A stretch of DNA of 44,058 bases from a bacterium (GTDB lineage: Bacteria > Pseudomonadota > Gammaproteobacteria > UBA6186 > Azoamicaceae): assembly GCA_027364575.1 (NCBI GenBank), contig DAHXPC010000014.1, positions 1 through 44,058 on the forward strand, written 5' to 3'. The position numbers were made by a program, and so were the translations under genes. Positions 17,930-25,897 of this stretch are shown here, piece by piece. The notes beneath the pieces are model-generated. The model saw only the letters and a list, made by a program, of their open reading frames with translations. It was not told the origin of the DNA and made no database searches. Every line of letters starts with the position of its first letter. Position 1 is the stretch's first letter.

Positions 17930-19960
17930 TTAGTACAGATCGATAGGATCCACATCTAAAGACCATCTAACGCTTTTGCTGATGGGAGAAGATTCAATTT
18001 TTGGAATAAATTCTAATAATATTTTTTGAAGGGTTGATCGCTTAAGGTCCTGAAGCAATAATTGTGCTCGGTGTTTTCCCAGTCGACGTTCCATAGGCGC
18101 AGGGATAGGTCCCATGATTTGTAAAGTGGGGATATTTTTTGCTTTGATAGTCGTTTTGATAAAAGCCAGAAATTTGACCGCTTGCCCCATGGTGTTGGCT
18201 TCGGCTCTTATTAAGGCTTGATAGCTAAAAGGCGGGAGATGAATGGATCGACGTTCTGTCAGTAAAGCATTGGCAAACGTTAAATACCCTTCGTTTAATA
18301 AAATTTTCAGTAAAGGGTGCTCGGGGTGACAGGTTTGCAACATAACATGTCCTGCTTTATCTGCCCGCCCGGTGCGGCCCGCCACTTGCGTAATTAACTG
18401 CCCCATTTTTTCGGTGCTTCGAAAATCGGTACTAAATAAAGCATTATCAATATCTAAAATGGCGACTAAAGTGACATTGGGAAAATGATGTCCTTTGGCA
18501 ATCATTTGCGTTCCCAGCAAAATATCGGCTTCCCCATTGTGAACTTGATCGAGCCTTTCTTGCATTTTTCCTTTTTTTCGAGTGGTATCTCTATCAATTC
18601 GAACAATGGATTGGGTAGGAAAATGCTGTTGTAAAGCGGTCTCTAATCGCTCAGTGCCTATGCCAACAGGCTTTAGATTTTTCTGACTGCAAGTGGGGCA
18701 GGTTGACATAATCGGCAGGGTGGTTTCGCAATGATGGCATTTAAGCGTTTGGGAATGATAATGCAGCGTCATGCGTGAATCGCAATTTTTGCAATTGGCT
18801 ATCCAACCACAACCCACACACATTAAGACGGGTGCATAGCCACGACGATTGAGAAAAAGCAAAACTTGACCTTTGTTTGCTATATGCAGGCGCATCGTAT
18901 GAAGAAGCTGTGCCGACAACCCTTCCTCTAATTGTTTGTGACGGATATCCAAAATTTGTAAACTCGGCACAGTGGCAGCACCTGCCCGTTTCGGTAAAAG
19001 TAAATTTTGGAAGCGTCCCATATGCGTATTTTGTAGAGTTTCCAGAGAGGGGGTTGCGGTTCCTAATATGATAGGACACTGCTCAATAGATGCACGCATG
19101 ATCATTAAATCGCGTGCGTGATACCGAAAGCCTTCTTGTTGTTTAAAAGAAGGATCATGTTCTTCGTCGAGAATAAAGATCCCTGGGCTTTTCAGCGGGA
19201 CAAAGGCTGCTGAGCGTGTGCCAATAATAATGTTTGCTCTACCTGTTCTTGCCTCTTCCCAAGCGAGATAGCGTTGTTTTTCGGTTAAAGAAGAATTTAA
19301 AACTACAATCGATACTTCGAATCGTGCTTGAAAGCGCCTTAATAGCTGCGGGGTCAGATTGATTTCTGGGACTAAGATCAAGGCTTGTTTGTTGGCCTTT
19401 AAGGCTTCGGTAATCAGACGAATGTAAACTTCGGTTTTTCCGCTACCCGTTACCCCATTTAATAAAAAGGTTTGATATTTGCCAAAGCATTGAAAAATGG
19501 CATCGACAGCTTGCTGCTGCATAGAGTTAAGAGACGGGACGATAGTCTCTGCGGAATTCTCCGTTGTTGCGGCAATTAACGGCTTAACTGATTTCTTAGC
19601 GGATCGACTTTTTAGCAAAATGGGCGTCTCTTTCCTTAATCGATTGGGCAAAGCCGCTTCAAATACTTCCCCAAGGGCGACATGATAATAACGACTTGCC
19701 CAATGAATTAAATCGAGTAATGTTTGGGGCAATAAAGATGCTTGATCGAGTATGGTATGTGCATGTTTAAGTTTTGTTAAAGGGTATTCACTGTGATGCG
19801 CAATCTCGACGATAACGCCCACTTTTTTTTGTGTGCGAAAAGGAACGAGAATGCGTGCACCAATAGAAAGGGATCCCTCGGTGTAATCGATGGGAGGAAG
19901 ATAATCAAATAATCTTCTTAAGGGAGTTGGGATTGCAATGCGTAAAATGGGATCCGACAT
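17930..19960 (-). CDS. priA: Primosomal replication-restart helicase PriA
   Basis: A 676-residue superfamily-2 helicase (E. coli PriA is 732). It recognises stalled forks and reloads DnaB. The N-terminal 3'-DNA-binding domain opens with LRIAIPTPLRRLFDYLPP. Walker A is GVTGSGKTEVY near residue 165, DEEH is near 265 and GTATPS near 300. Two pairs of zinc-binding CxxC motifs lie at about 387-425 (CVGCGWIANCKNC, CHHCETT, CPTC), followed by GTQMIAKGHHFPNV and AGRTGRADKAG. Every helicase motif looks intact. It lies 6 bases after hslR. Confidence 0.96.
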   Translation of the reverse strand: MSDPILRIAIPTPLRRLFDYLPPIDYTEGSLSIGARILVPFRTQKKVGVIVEIAHHSEYPLTKLKHAHTILDQASLLPQTLLDLIHWASRYYHVALGEVFEAALPNRLRKETPILLKSRSAKKSVKPLIAATTENSAETIVPSLNSMQQQAVDAIFQCFGKYQTFLLNGVTGSGKTEVYIRLITEALKANKQALILVPEINLTPQLLRRFQARFEVSIVVLNSSLTEKQRYLAWEEARTGRANIIIGTRSAAFVPLKSPGIFILDEEHDPSFKQQEGFRYHARDLMIMRASIEQCPIILGTATPSLETLQNTHMGRFQNLLLPKRAGAATVPSLQILDIRHKQLEEGLSAQLLHTMRLHIANKGQVLLFLNRRGYAPVLMCVGCGWIANCKNCDSRMTLHYHSQTLKCHHCETTLPIMSTCPTCSQKNLKPVGIGTERLETALQQHFPTQSIVRIDRDTTRKKGKMQERLDQVHNGEADILLGTQMIAKGHHFPNVTLVAILDIDNALFSTDFRSTEKMGQLITQVAGRTGRADKAGHVMLQTCHPEHPLLKILLNEGYLTFANALLTERRSIHLPPFSYQALIRAEANTMGQAVKFLAFIKTTIKAKNIPTLQIMGPIPAPMERRLGKHRAQLLLQDLKRSTLQKILLEFIPKIESSPISKSVRWSLDVDPIDLY

Positions 19961-19966
19961 TACTGT

Positions 19967-20305
19967 CTATAAAGCCTTTTGTTCTTCAAACAGTTGTAAG
20001 GCATCCGTCGTGTTTCGACGGCGGGTAGATAATCCTTTTACCATCACAGTTTTTTCATAACGGCCATGGCCGATCTGCAGGGTTACCCCAATTTCGAGTC
20101 CGCGGCTGGGTCTTGGCAATTCTCCATTGTAAAAAACTTTGCCGTCTTCGATTGCCGCACGGGCGAGTGCACGTGTTTTAAAAAAACGAGCCGCCCATAG
20201 CCATTTATCGAGACATACTTTTAGCGTACGTGGCGCATCCTCGCTATGGGGTATACATTCTGCTAAGTCATCCGTGTCTGAAAAAAACTGAAATTCATGT
20301 TCCAT
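19967..20305 (-). CDS. hslR: Ribosome-associated heat shock protein Hsp15 (S4 domain)
   Basis: About 112 residues from the ATG at 20305 (the frame extends to 20344). The S4 RNA-binding domain (LDKWLWAARFFKTRALARAAIEDGKVFYNG) and the following VTLQIGHGRYEKTVMVKGLS strand match HslR. HslR binds 50S subunits carrying a stalled nascent chain and helps to recycle them. The N-terminus is about 25 residues longer than the S4 core and acidic. It is adjacent to priA, probably in the same transcript. Start choice is uncertain; neither candidate has a strong ribosome-binding site. Confidence 0.87.
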   Translation of the reverse strand: MEHEFQFFSDTDDLAECIPHSEDAPRTLKVCLDKWLWAARFFKTRALARAAIEDGKVFYNGELPRPSRGLEIGVTLQIGHGRYEKTVMVKGLSTRRRNTTDALQLFEEQKAL

Positions 20306-20416
20306 AAATGATACTTTTCTATTGCTAAATATAGAGGGCATCATAGCAGACTGTTCATAAATTGTCAGGGGCTTAAAATAATTTGAATAGCGATCGAAAC
20401 CCGTTATGATGAAAGA

Positions 20417-21238
20417 ATGAATTTACCTTACCAAGATTGTTTACCTGAGGTTTTAGCGATTGCGGATGAGGCAGCCAATGCCATTATGGGAATTGCTAAA
20501 CGCAAATCCTATTCCATCCATCAAAAGTTAGATGCTTCACCCGTTACTGAAGCGGACTTAGCTGCGCATACGATTATTGCACAAGGCTTAAGTCGGTTAA
20601 CGCCTTCATTGCCGATCCTGTCTGAAGAGGGCCCACAGGTGCCTTTTGATATTCGTCAGCATTGGCCCCATTTTTGGTTAGTGGATCCTTTAGATGGCAC
20701 TCGGGAATTTATTCAGGGATCTCAAGAGTTTACCGTCAATATTGCGTTGATTGAAAATCATAGTCCTCTATTAGGCGTTATTGTGGCACCCGCCTTGCAA
20801 CAGCGTTATTGGGCTGTTCGGGACGAAGGGGCTTATATGGACTTGCCTCAGCAAGGGATCCAATCCCTGCAGACGGCTCGTTCTTCCGCTAGCCCAATAC
20901 GGCTAGCAGTGAGTCGAAATTTCCATCTGAAACATATAGAAGATCAACTGGCATGGGCCGCGTTAAAAGAACGGCTGGGGGAAGACTGTGAAACCATCCC
21001 TTGTGGCAGCTCTTTAAAATTTTGTTTGATAGCTAAGGGGTATGTTGATCTGTATCCGCGTTTTGGCACAACTTGCGAATGGGATATCGCAGCAGGGCAA
21101 TGTATTTTAGAAGCCGCGGGCGGAAAAATCGTCGATACCCAAGGAAAGCCGTTCCGCTATAACTTGCGCGAAACCTTACACAATCCAAGCTTCTATGCCG
21201 CTAAAGACAGTCGTTTAGCTTCTCGCTGCTGTGGATAA
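20417..21238 (+). CDS. cysQ: 3'(2'),5'-bisphosphate nucleotidase CysQ
   Basis: A 273-residue inositol-monophosphatase-superfamily enzyme that removes the 3'-phosphate from PAP, a by-product of sulfate assimilation and of phosphopantetheine transfer. Metal-binding motifs are PVTEADLAAH, LSEEGP, DPLDGTREFI and the C-terminal EWDIAAGQCILEAAGG. It is divergent from hslR/priA with about 110 bases between starts. Its TAA stop is part of the first DnaA box of the downstream gap. Confidence 0.92.
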   Translation: MNLPYQDCLPEVLAIADEAANAIMGIAKRKSYSIHQKLDASPVTEADLAAHTIIAQGLSRLTPSLPILSEEGPQVPFDIRQHWPHFWLVDPLDGTREFIQGSQEFTVNIALIENHSPLLGVIVAPALQQRYWAVRDEGAYMDLPQQGIQSLQTARSSASPIRLAVSRNFHLKHIEDQLAWAALKERLGEDCETIPCGSSLKFCLIAKGYVDLYPRFGTTCEWDIAAGQCILEAAGGKIVDTQGKPFRYNLRETLHNPSFYAAKDSRLASRCCG

Positions 21239-21625
21239 TCCGTGCTGACCATGGGTACGCCTGAACATCTGATAATAGTGGTAATGGTCGGATTGGATCC
21301 TTAAAGTAATTATTATTATTTTCTTACCTGTGGATAACTCTGTGAATAAAATCCGCTGTATTTTTGTCTGCTAACCCAATCGAAAAAACTCATAATTTGA
21401 GTCAATTTATATGAGTCGTTGATTTTTAAAGGATATTTCTTAAAACGCTTTTCATTTTAAGACTTTTTACGCGACTGACATGGGTTGGATACCAACTGTT
21501 AAAACGATATTTATCTTGTGAATAACTTTTGTTATCCAGTCTAATTACAACTGAGACAGTTAATATACTAAATACAGATTTATGCGCACACGCTACATAG
21601 ACTATTTAGAATAGGGTGTGGATAA
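21230..21625. other. DnaA-box cluster in a convergent intergenic gap; candidate replication origin
   Basis: The 434-bp gap 21239-21672 lies between the 3' ends of two convergent genes, so it needs no promoter. Perfect DnaA boxes (TGTGGATAA, the complement of TTATCCACA) lie at 21230-21238, 21329-21337 and 21617-21625. One-mismatch boxes (TGTGAATAA) lie at 21341-21349 and 21517-21525, and a weaker opposite one (TTATCCAGT) at 21532-21540. Five share one orientation. AT-rich stretches (around 21305-21325 and 21405-21470) could be an unwinding element. A palindrome ACTCA-TAATT-TGAGT is at 21388-21402. This could be oriC or a DnaA-titrating locus. dnaA, dnaN and mnmG are not in the window. No other gene is seen here. 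Confidence 0.6.
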
Positions 21626-21672
21626 ATCTGTGCATATTCCTAAAGCTCAGTTTTCGCTTTTGCCCGCAACGC

Positions 21673-22311
21673 TTATTTTTTTTGTATGATTAATTGCAGA
21701 TCGTTTGCGATTGCCTCAATTTTGTGGGGGGGTGAAAATAATCCCTCCACGCGTCCTTGTGGGTTTATCAATAATAGCGTCGCACTGTGATCAATGATTT
21801 TTGGTCCATTGGCGCTTGTAGCCGGATCTTGCCAACTATAAATACTGCTGTCTTTGCTTAATTGTTTGATAACGCTTGCTTCCCCGGTAAGTCCCATAAA
21901 ACTGGTGTGGAATCGACCTAGAAAAGTGCGCAACTTTTCTATTGTGTCACTTTCGGGATCAAGGCTAACAAATACAAAGCGGATAGTATGGTTATCTTGG
22001 ATTTTGGTTGGCAATAAATTCCAGGCGCTTGCGACCGTCGCCAAAGTGGCCGGGCAAATATTTGGACATTCGGCGTAACCAAAGAACATCAGTGTCCAAT
22101 GCCCGATTAAAGATTTTTCGGTAAATGTATTTCCTTCGGTATCGGTTAAAGAAAAAGCAGACACAGGTTTTGCCGGGCTTAGCATCGTGGCGGCATCAAG
22201 AACAAGATTATCTTTGTTCGGCAGTGATTGGCTAAGGGGGGTATTAAACCCATACCAGATCACAAAAGCGATAGTGAGTGCCAAGGTTAATAGGGATAAT
22301 TGTTTTTTCAT
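21673..22311 (-). CDS. SCO1/SenC copper chaperone
   Basis: A 212-residue thioredoxin-fold protein anchored by an N-terminal membrane segment (residues about 5-22). The copper site is visible as Cys82 and Cys86 in the ECPNICP motif (CxxxC) and His175 in KIIDHSATLL. It delivers copper to the CuA centre of cytochrome c oxidase on the periplasmic side. The ATG at 22311 follows AGAGGA closely; a TTG at 22323 would overlap the cyoE stop. It is the last gene of the oxidase-assembly operon and faces the DnaA-box gap. Confidence 0.9.
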   Translation of the reverse strand: MKKQLSLLTLALTIAFVIWYGFNTPLSQSLPNKDNLVLDAATMLSPAKPVSAFSLTDTEGNTFTEKSLIGHWTLMFFGYAECPNICPATLATVASAWNLLPTKIQDNHTIRFVFVSLDPESDTIEKLRTFLGRFHTSFMGLTGEASVIKQLSKDSSIYSWQDPATSANGPKIIDHSATLLLINPQGRVEGLFSPPHKIEAIANDLQLIIQKK

Positions 22312-22319
22312 ACTTCCTC

Positions 22320-23210
22320 TCAAGCCAGAATGTGTGCATAGTGATCAATCAACAGTGCGCTAAATAATAACAATAAATAGAGAATAGAGAAACTAAAAGT
22401 TTTAAGCGCTATACGGTTTGTTTCAGACTTTGCTTTATATAAAATAAGTGTTTGTGCGAGAAACAGTGTACCCAAAACAAGCGCTGAGATCAGATAAATA
22501 AGGCCACTCATGTGCACACTATACGGCAGCACGGTAACCAGCAATAGTAAAATGGTATAAAGCACTATATATAACTTGGTAAAAGGGATCCCGTGCGTAA
22601 TGGGCAACATGGGTATATTGGCTTTTTTATAGTCTTGTTCTCGATAAATCGCTAAAGCCCAAAAGTGGGGTGGAGTCCAAACAAAAATAATCAGAACCAG
22701 CAGCCAGGCATAGGCGTCGATTTCATTGGTAATCGCAGTCCATCCCAGCAGTGGCGGCATGGCACCCGCTATTCCCCCAATAACGATATTTTGTGGGGTT
22801 CGGCGTTTTAGAAACAGGGTATAGAGTACCGCATAACCGAGTAGGGTTAGAAAGGTTAACCCGGCGGTTAAGGGATTGACGCAAAGGGTTAAAACCAGTA
22901 ATCCGATAACGCCTAAACAGGCTGAAAATACGCTGGCGTTTTGAATAGAAATGCGCTTATTGGCAAGGGGGCGATTAAGTGTGCGGATCATTTTAGCATC
23001 AATCTGTCGATCAACAAGATGATTGATAACCGCAGCGGAGCTTCCCGTTAGCGCAATGCCAATGGTTGCAAAAATAAAAATATTCCAAGGGACGGTTGTC
23101 TGTGTTGCAAGATGCATGCCGACCCAACTGGTGATGAGCATAACTGCGACGACTTTTGCTTTACACAGCGTTAAATAATCTTTCCATAAAAGAATTTTAT
23201 TTTCATTCAT
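22320..23210 (-). CDS. cyoE: Protoheme IX farnesyltransferase (heme O synthase)
   Basis: A 296-residue UbiA-family membrane prenyltransferase that converts haem B to haem O. The first Asp-rich prenyl-binding motif is NHLVDRQIDAKMIRTLNRPL; other conserved segments are KRRTPQNIVIGGIAGAMPPLLGW and WTPPHFWALAIYREQDYKKANIPMLP. About nine membrane spans are present. The start overlaps the ctaA stop by 8 bases, so translation is probably coupled. In this context (next to ctaA) it acts in haem A synthesis and is equivalent to ctaB. Confidence 0.95.
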   Translation of the reverse strand: MNENKILLWKDYLTLCKAKVVAVMLITSWVGMHLATQTTVPWNIFIFATIGIALTGSSAAVINHLVDRQIDAKMIRTLNRPLANKRISIQNASVFSACLGVIGLLVLTLCVNPLTAGLTFLTLLGYAVLYTLFLKRRTPQNIVIGGIAGAMPPLLGWTAITNEIDAYAWLLVLIIFVWTPPHFWALAIYREQDYKKANIPMLPITHGIPFTKLYIVLYTILLLLVTVLPYSVHMSGLIYLISALVLGTLFLAQTLILYKAKSETNRIALKTFSFSILYLLLLFSALLIDHYAHILA

Positions 23211-24219
23211 GGCTAGGGGCTTCGCTGGAGAGATTAAGATAATAGATCAGAACAAGCATAGAAAGCATTAATAGAGCAGCCACTGCATTGTGGGCAAGCG
23301 CAATATAAAGCGGCAGCAATGCCAATACATTGATTATGCCTAAAATAATTTGCAACGCTAAAAGTCCAATAGTGGTATAGCCAATGCTTCGAATAAAACT
23401 ATTTTTGCTTTGGTAAAATAAGGCAGAGATAAATGCACCCATTAAAAATATGGTAAAAATGGCATTGATTCTATGCGTCATGTGTATGGTAACCCGTGCT
23501 GCATGGCTAAGTGGGGTGCCAATGCTTCCTGGAACACCAACGGTGGTTAGACTAAAAGCCTCACGAAATTCATAATTGAGGGACTGGGTTGCCTGGCAAA
23601 AAGGGAAGTCTACACAGACCAAGGCCGCATAATTGGCACTGGTCCATCCGCCTAAAAAAATTTGCAGCATAAGGCTTATCAATGCCAGGATCGATAATAT
23701 CTTTAACCATTTTAATTTTTTAGGTGCAAAAAAGTTTTTTTGTAGGGGCGCTAGCGTTAAGGTTAACCATCCGAGCAACGACAAAGTGGTGACTCCGCCT
23801 AAAAGATGAGCCATGACCACCAGCGGAAATAATTTCAGGGTGACGGTCCACATGCCTAAAAGCCCTTGAAAAATGACTAGCATGGCGAGAAAAAGCGGTA
23901 ACTTGATGCATGGGTTAGAACGGTGGCGATTGCGTATGGCCAATCCCAATAGGGTGAAAATAATCAAGCTTAAAAGCCCTGCCATATAGCGATGAAACAT
24001 TTCGGTCCAGGCTTTAGTCGTATCGATTATAGCGGAAACAGCAGAAGCCTTAGGCACAAGCCATTGGCCATAACAGCCTGGCCAATCGGGGCATCCAAGT
24101 CCCGCATCCGTTAGTCGCGTGTAAGCCCCTAAAATAATCACAAAAAATGCAAATAGGGTTGCTGCGAATGCTAAATAAAATCCAACCTTAACAGCGGGTT
24201 TTGGACTTTTATCCTGCAT
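23203..24219 (-). CDS. ctaA: Heme A synthase (COX15/CtaA)
   Basis: A 338-residue membrane protein with about eight spans that oxidises the C8 methyl of haem O to give haem A. Conserved features are GAYTRLTDAGLGCPDWPGCYGQW, MFHRYMAGLLSL (haem-ligand His), MAHLLGG, a Cys pair in the second half (VCVDFPFCQ), HMTHRINAIF and ALAHNAVAAL. It overlaps the upstream CxxxC-protein gene by 11 bases and cyoE by 8 bases. Together with cyoE it shows that the organism uses a haem-A-containing oxidase. Confidence 0.94.
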   Translation of the reverse strand: MQDKSPKPAVKVGFYLAFAATLFAFFVIILGAYTRLTDAGLGCPDWPGCYGQWLVPKASAVSAIIDTTKAWTEMFHRYMAGLLSLIIFTLLGLAIRNRHRSNPCIKLPLFLAMLVIFQGLLGMWTVTLKLFPLVVMAHLLGGVTTLSLLGWLTLTLAPLQKNFFAPKKLKWLKILSILALISLMLQIFLGGWTSANYAALVCVDFPFCQATQSLNYEFREAFSLTTVGVPGSIGTPLSHAARVTIHMTHRINAIFTIFLMGAFISALFYQSKNSFIRSIGYTTIGLLALQIILGIINVLALLPLYIALAHNAVAALLMLSMLVLIYYLNLSSEAPSHE

Positions 24220-24688
24220 GCGAATATCTCAATAGGCGCTTGATATCTTTTAAAATTGCCTGTGGATTTGTCGTGGCAGGATAATACAGTATGAGCCATC
24301 CTTTGGGATCAATAATGGCAATATAGTCTTTTTTAAGCACTGAAATATCTTGGCTTGCAATGGAGCGATATTCTACTTTGCTTTTATCTTTTCCGAGTGC
24401 TGCAATAATTTGTTCAAATTTAGGCACAATGGTTTTGCAATGACTATTACAAGGGTGCGGCATACTATAAATTAATTGCCATTTCCCCAAAAAAACACTT
24501 TTAAAAAAGGGCAATTGTTTCGCATAGACAGGCGGAGAAAGGAAAGTGCCATTTTCGGTGGTACGTAATTTTAGGGTATCTCTATAGGCATAGAGGGTAT
24601 AGGCAATGAGCACCGGCACTAAAAATACCAAAACTAAGAGGTAGGCTGTGCGTTGTGCGGCTTTATTTTTAAAATGACTTTTTTGCAT
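24209..24688 (-). CDS. Membrane-anchored CxxxC thioredoxin-like protein, cytochrome oxidase assembly context
   Basis: A 159-residue protein with one N-terminal membrane segment (residues about 14-34). The periplasmic domain has a HPCNSHC motif (Cys80, Cys84; CxxxC as in SCO proteins) and a later YIAIIDPKGWLILYYP strand pair typical of SCO/thioredoxin folds. A gene of this type regularly lies between surf1 and ctaA in gammaproteobacteria. A role in copper or thiol handling for oxidase assembly is inferred from motif and place. The start overlaps surf1 by 20 bases. Confidence 0.72.
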   Translation of the reverse strand: MQKSHFKNKAAQRTAYLLVLVFLVPVLIAYTLYAYRDTLKLRTTENGTFLSPPVYAKQLPFFKSVFLGKWQLIYSMPHPCNSHCKTIVPKFEQIIAALGKDKSKVEYRSIASQDISVLKKDYIAIIDPKGWLILYYPATTNPQAILKDIKRLLRYSHAG

Positions 24689-25439
24689 GGGTTAACCGGC
24701 GACTATTAATAACGAGATAATAAAGTAAACTGGCGAGCGCCATTGTAAACCACTGGATTGCATATCCCAAGTGCCGATTGGCAGAAATATGAAAAGAAAT
24801 GGGCTCGATGGTAAATCCGTAAGTGGTGTTTGGATTCAGTTGTAGAACAAAGGGATATAATTCATGGTCAAAAATCTTAGATAATGCAGGTAAATCCACT
24901 AATTGAACGCGAAGCGGAGCAGTTTCACCTTTTAGTTGAATACCTTTTTTAAGGCGTAAGCCATGGACGGGAAGCGTAATCATTCCGCTAACCCTGAGCT
25001 CTTCCGTTATGATTGGTATGCTGGGTAAATTCGCACGCGTTTTTCCAGCCGTTATCCACCCTCTATCAATGAATAGCCATCGAGCGCTATTCAATGGCTG
25101 AAAAGGTGTTAACACCCGATAGCCCACTTTGCCTTTTAAAATCTGATTATCCAATAGAATGGAATGTTCATTGATAAAAGAACCGCGGATTTCTACTTGC
25201 CGATAGCGCAGCGTGTGGAGGGTTTCTTGGCTTAGGGGTTTGTCCGGTAAAGTGAGTAGCGCAGGCATTTTAATTCGGTCTCCCAACTGTTTTATTTGGG
25301 TTACTTTGGCTGCATAGCGATCAAGTTGCCAAAATCCCAGATAGACGAGCAATGGAAAGATAAGTAAAGTGCAGAGTGTGGATACCCACGTGGGTTGAAA
25401 TAAGAATCGGCCCAACTTTATGGTAGCGAGTGAATCCAT
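24669..25439 (-). CDS. SURF1-family cytochrome c oxidase assembly protein
   Basis: About 256 residues with two membrane spans, one at each end (LCTLLIFPLLVYLGFWQLDRY near 20-40 and the C-terminal WFTMALASLLYYLVI). Family signatures are GFWQLDRYAAK, RYRQVEIRGSF, GYRVLTPFQ, LFIDRGWI and the C-terminal HLGYAIQWFTMA. SURF1 helps to insert haem A into oxidase subunit I. I prefer the ATG at 25439, which has AGAGGTG 6-7 bases upstream, over a GTG at 25445. That ATG lies in a CCATGG palindrome that also holds the start of the divergent small gene. Confidence 0.92.
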   Translation of the reverse strand: MDSLATIKLGRFLFQPTWVSTLCTLLIFPLLVYLGFWQLDRYAAKVTQIKQLGDRIKMPALLTLPDKPLSQETLHTLRYRQVEIRGSFINEHSILLDNQILKGKVGYRVLTPFQPLNSARWLFIDRGWITAGKTRANLPSIPIITEELRVSGMITLPVHGLRLKKGIQLKGETAPLRVQLVDLPALSKIFDHELYPFVLQLNPNTTYGFTIEPISFHISANRHLGYAIQWFTMALASLLYYLVINSRRLTHAKKSF

Positions 25440-25662
25440 GGACACCTCTTTTCTAATGACAGCACTGATCTTGGTTGTGATATTTTGTATCTTAGCGAGT
25501 TTAGCTGCGGGTGTGTATTATTTAATCCAAGATGCAGGGCGGCCTAAAAGAATGGTTAGCGCGCTTTCCATTCGGATCCTATTGTCCTTGCTGCTATTTG
25601 TAATACTCTTCCTAGCCTTTGCCATGGGATGGATAACCCCTCATGGGGTAGGGTATCGGTGA
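25438..25662 (+). CDS. Twin-transmembrane small protein (DUF2909)
   Basis: A 74-residue protein (80 if the ATG at 25420 is used) with two hydrophobic helices, LMTALILVVIFCILASLAAGVYYLI and ILLSLLLFVILFLAFAMGW, joined by QDAGRPKRMVSALSIR. This matches the DUF2909 'twin transmembrane' family, which usually lies between the oxidase subunit III gene and surf1, divergent from surf1. Here the oxidase subunit genes are missing from the usual side and a large adhesin-like gene follows instead. Its function is unknown; oxidase assembly is inferred from conserved neighbourhood. Confidence 0.78.
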   Translation: MDTSFLMTALILVVIFCILASLAAGVYYLIQDAGRPKRMVSALSIRILLSLLLFVILFLAFAMGWITPHGVGYR

Positions 25663-25897
25663 GTCTTGCCTTTGCGTGAAAATCAAAGCACCCAAAACCA
25701 AATTTCTTAACGCTCATTGGGCAACCAAAAATCCTTAAAATGTTTAAGTGAATATACACCCCTTGTATAGAATTTATTTTCTAGGTTATTTAGCGGATGT
25801 TTTAATTTTTATAAAGCCCTTACCCTGTTTGGAAGTTGAGCTTAACCTATCACCAATAAGATGAGCCAATCCATAATAACAAAGCAGGGAGTAAGTT

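Noticed and set aside
25052..25060. TTATCCACC, a one-mismatch DnaA box
   Set aside because: It is single and inside the surf1 coding region, so chance is the simplest explanation. It was not counted with the intergenic cluster.
25663..25897. A TpsB-like or other secretion gene upstream of the CdiA-like gene
   Set aside because: The 235-bp spacer has only an AT-rich leader and the gene's own ribosome-binding site.
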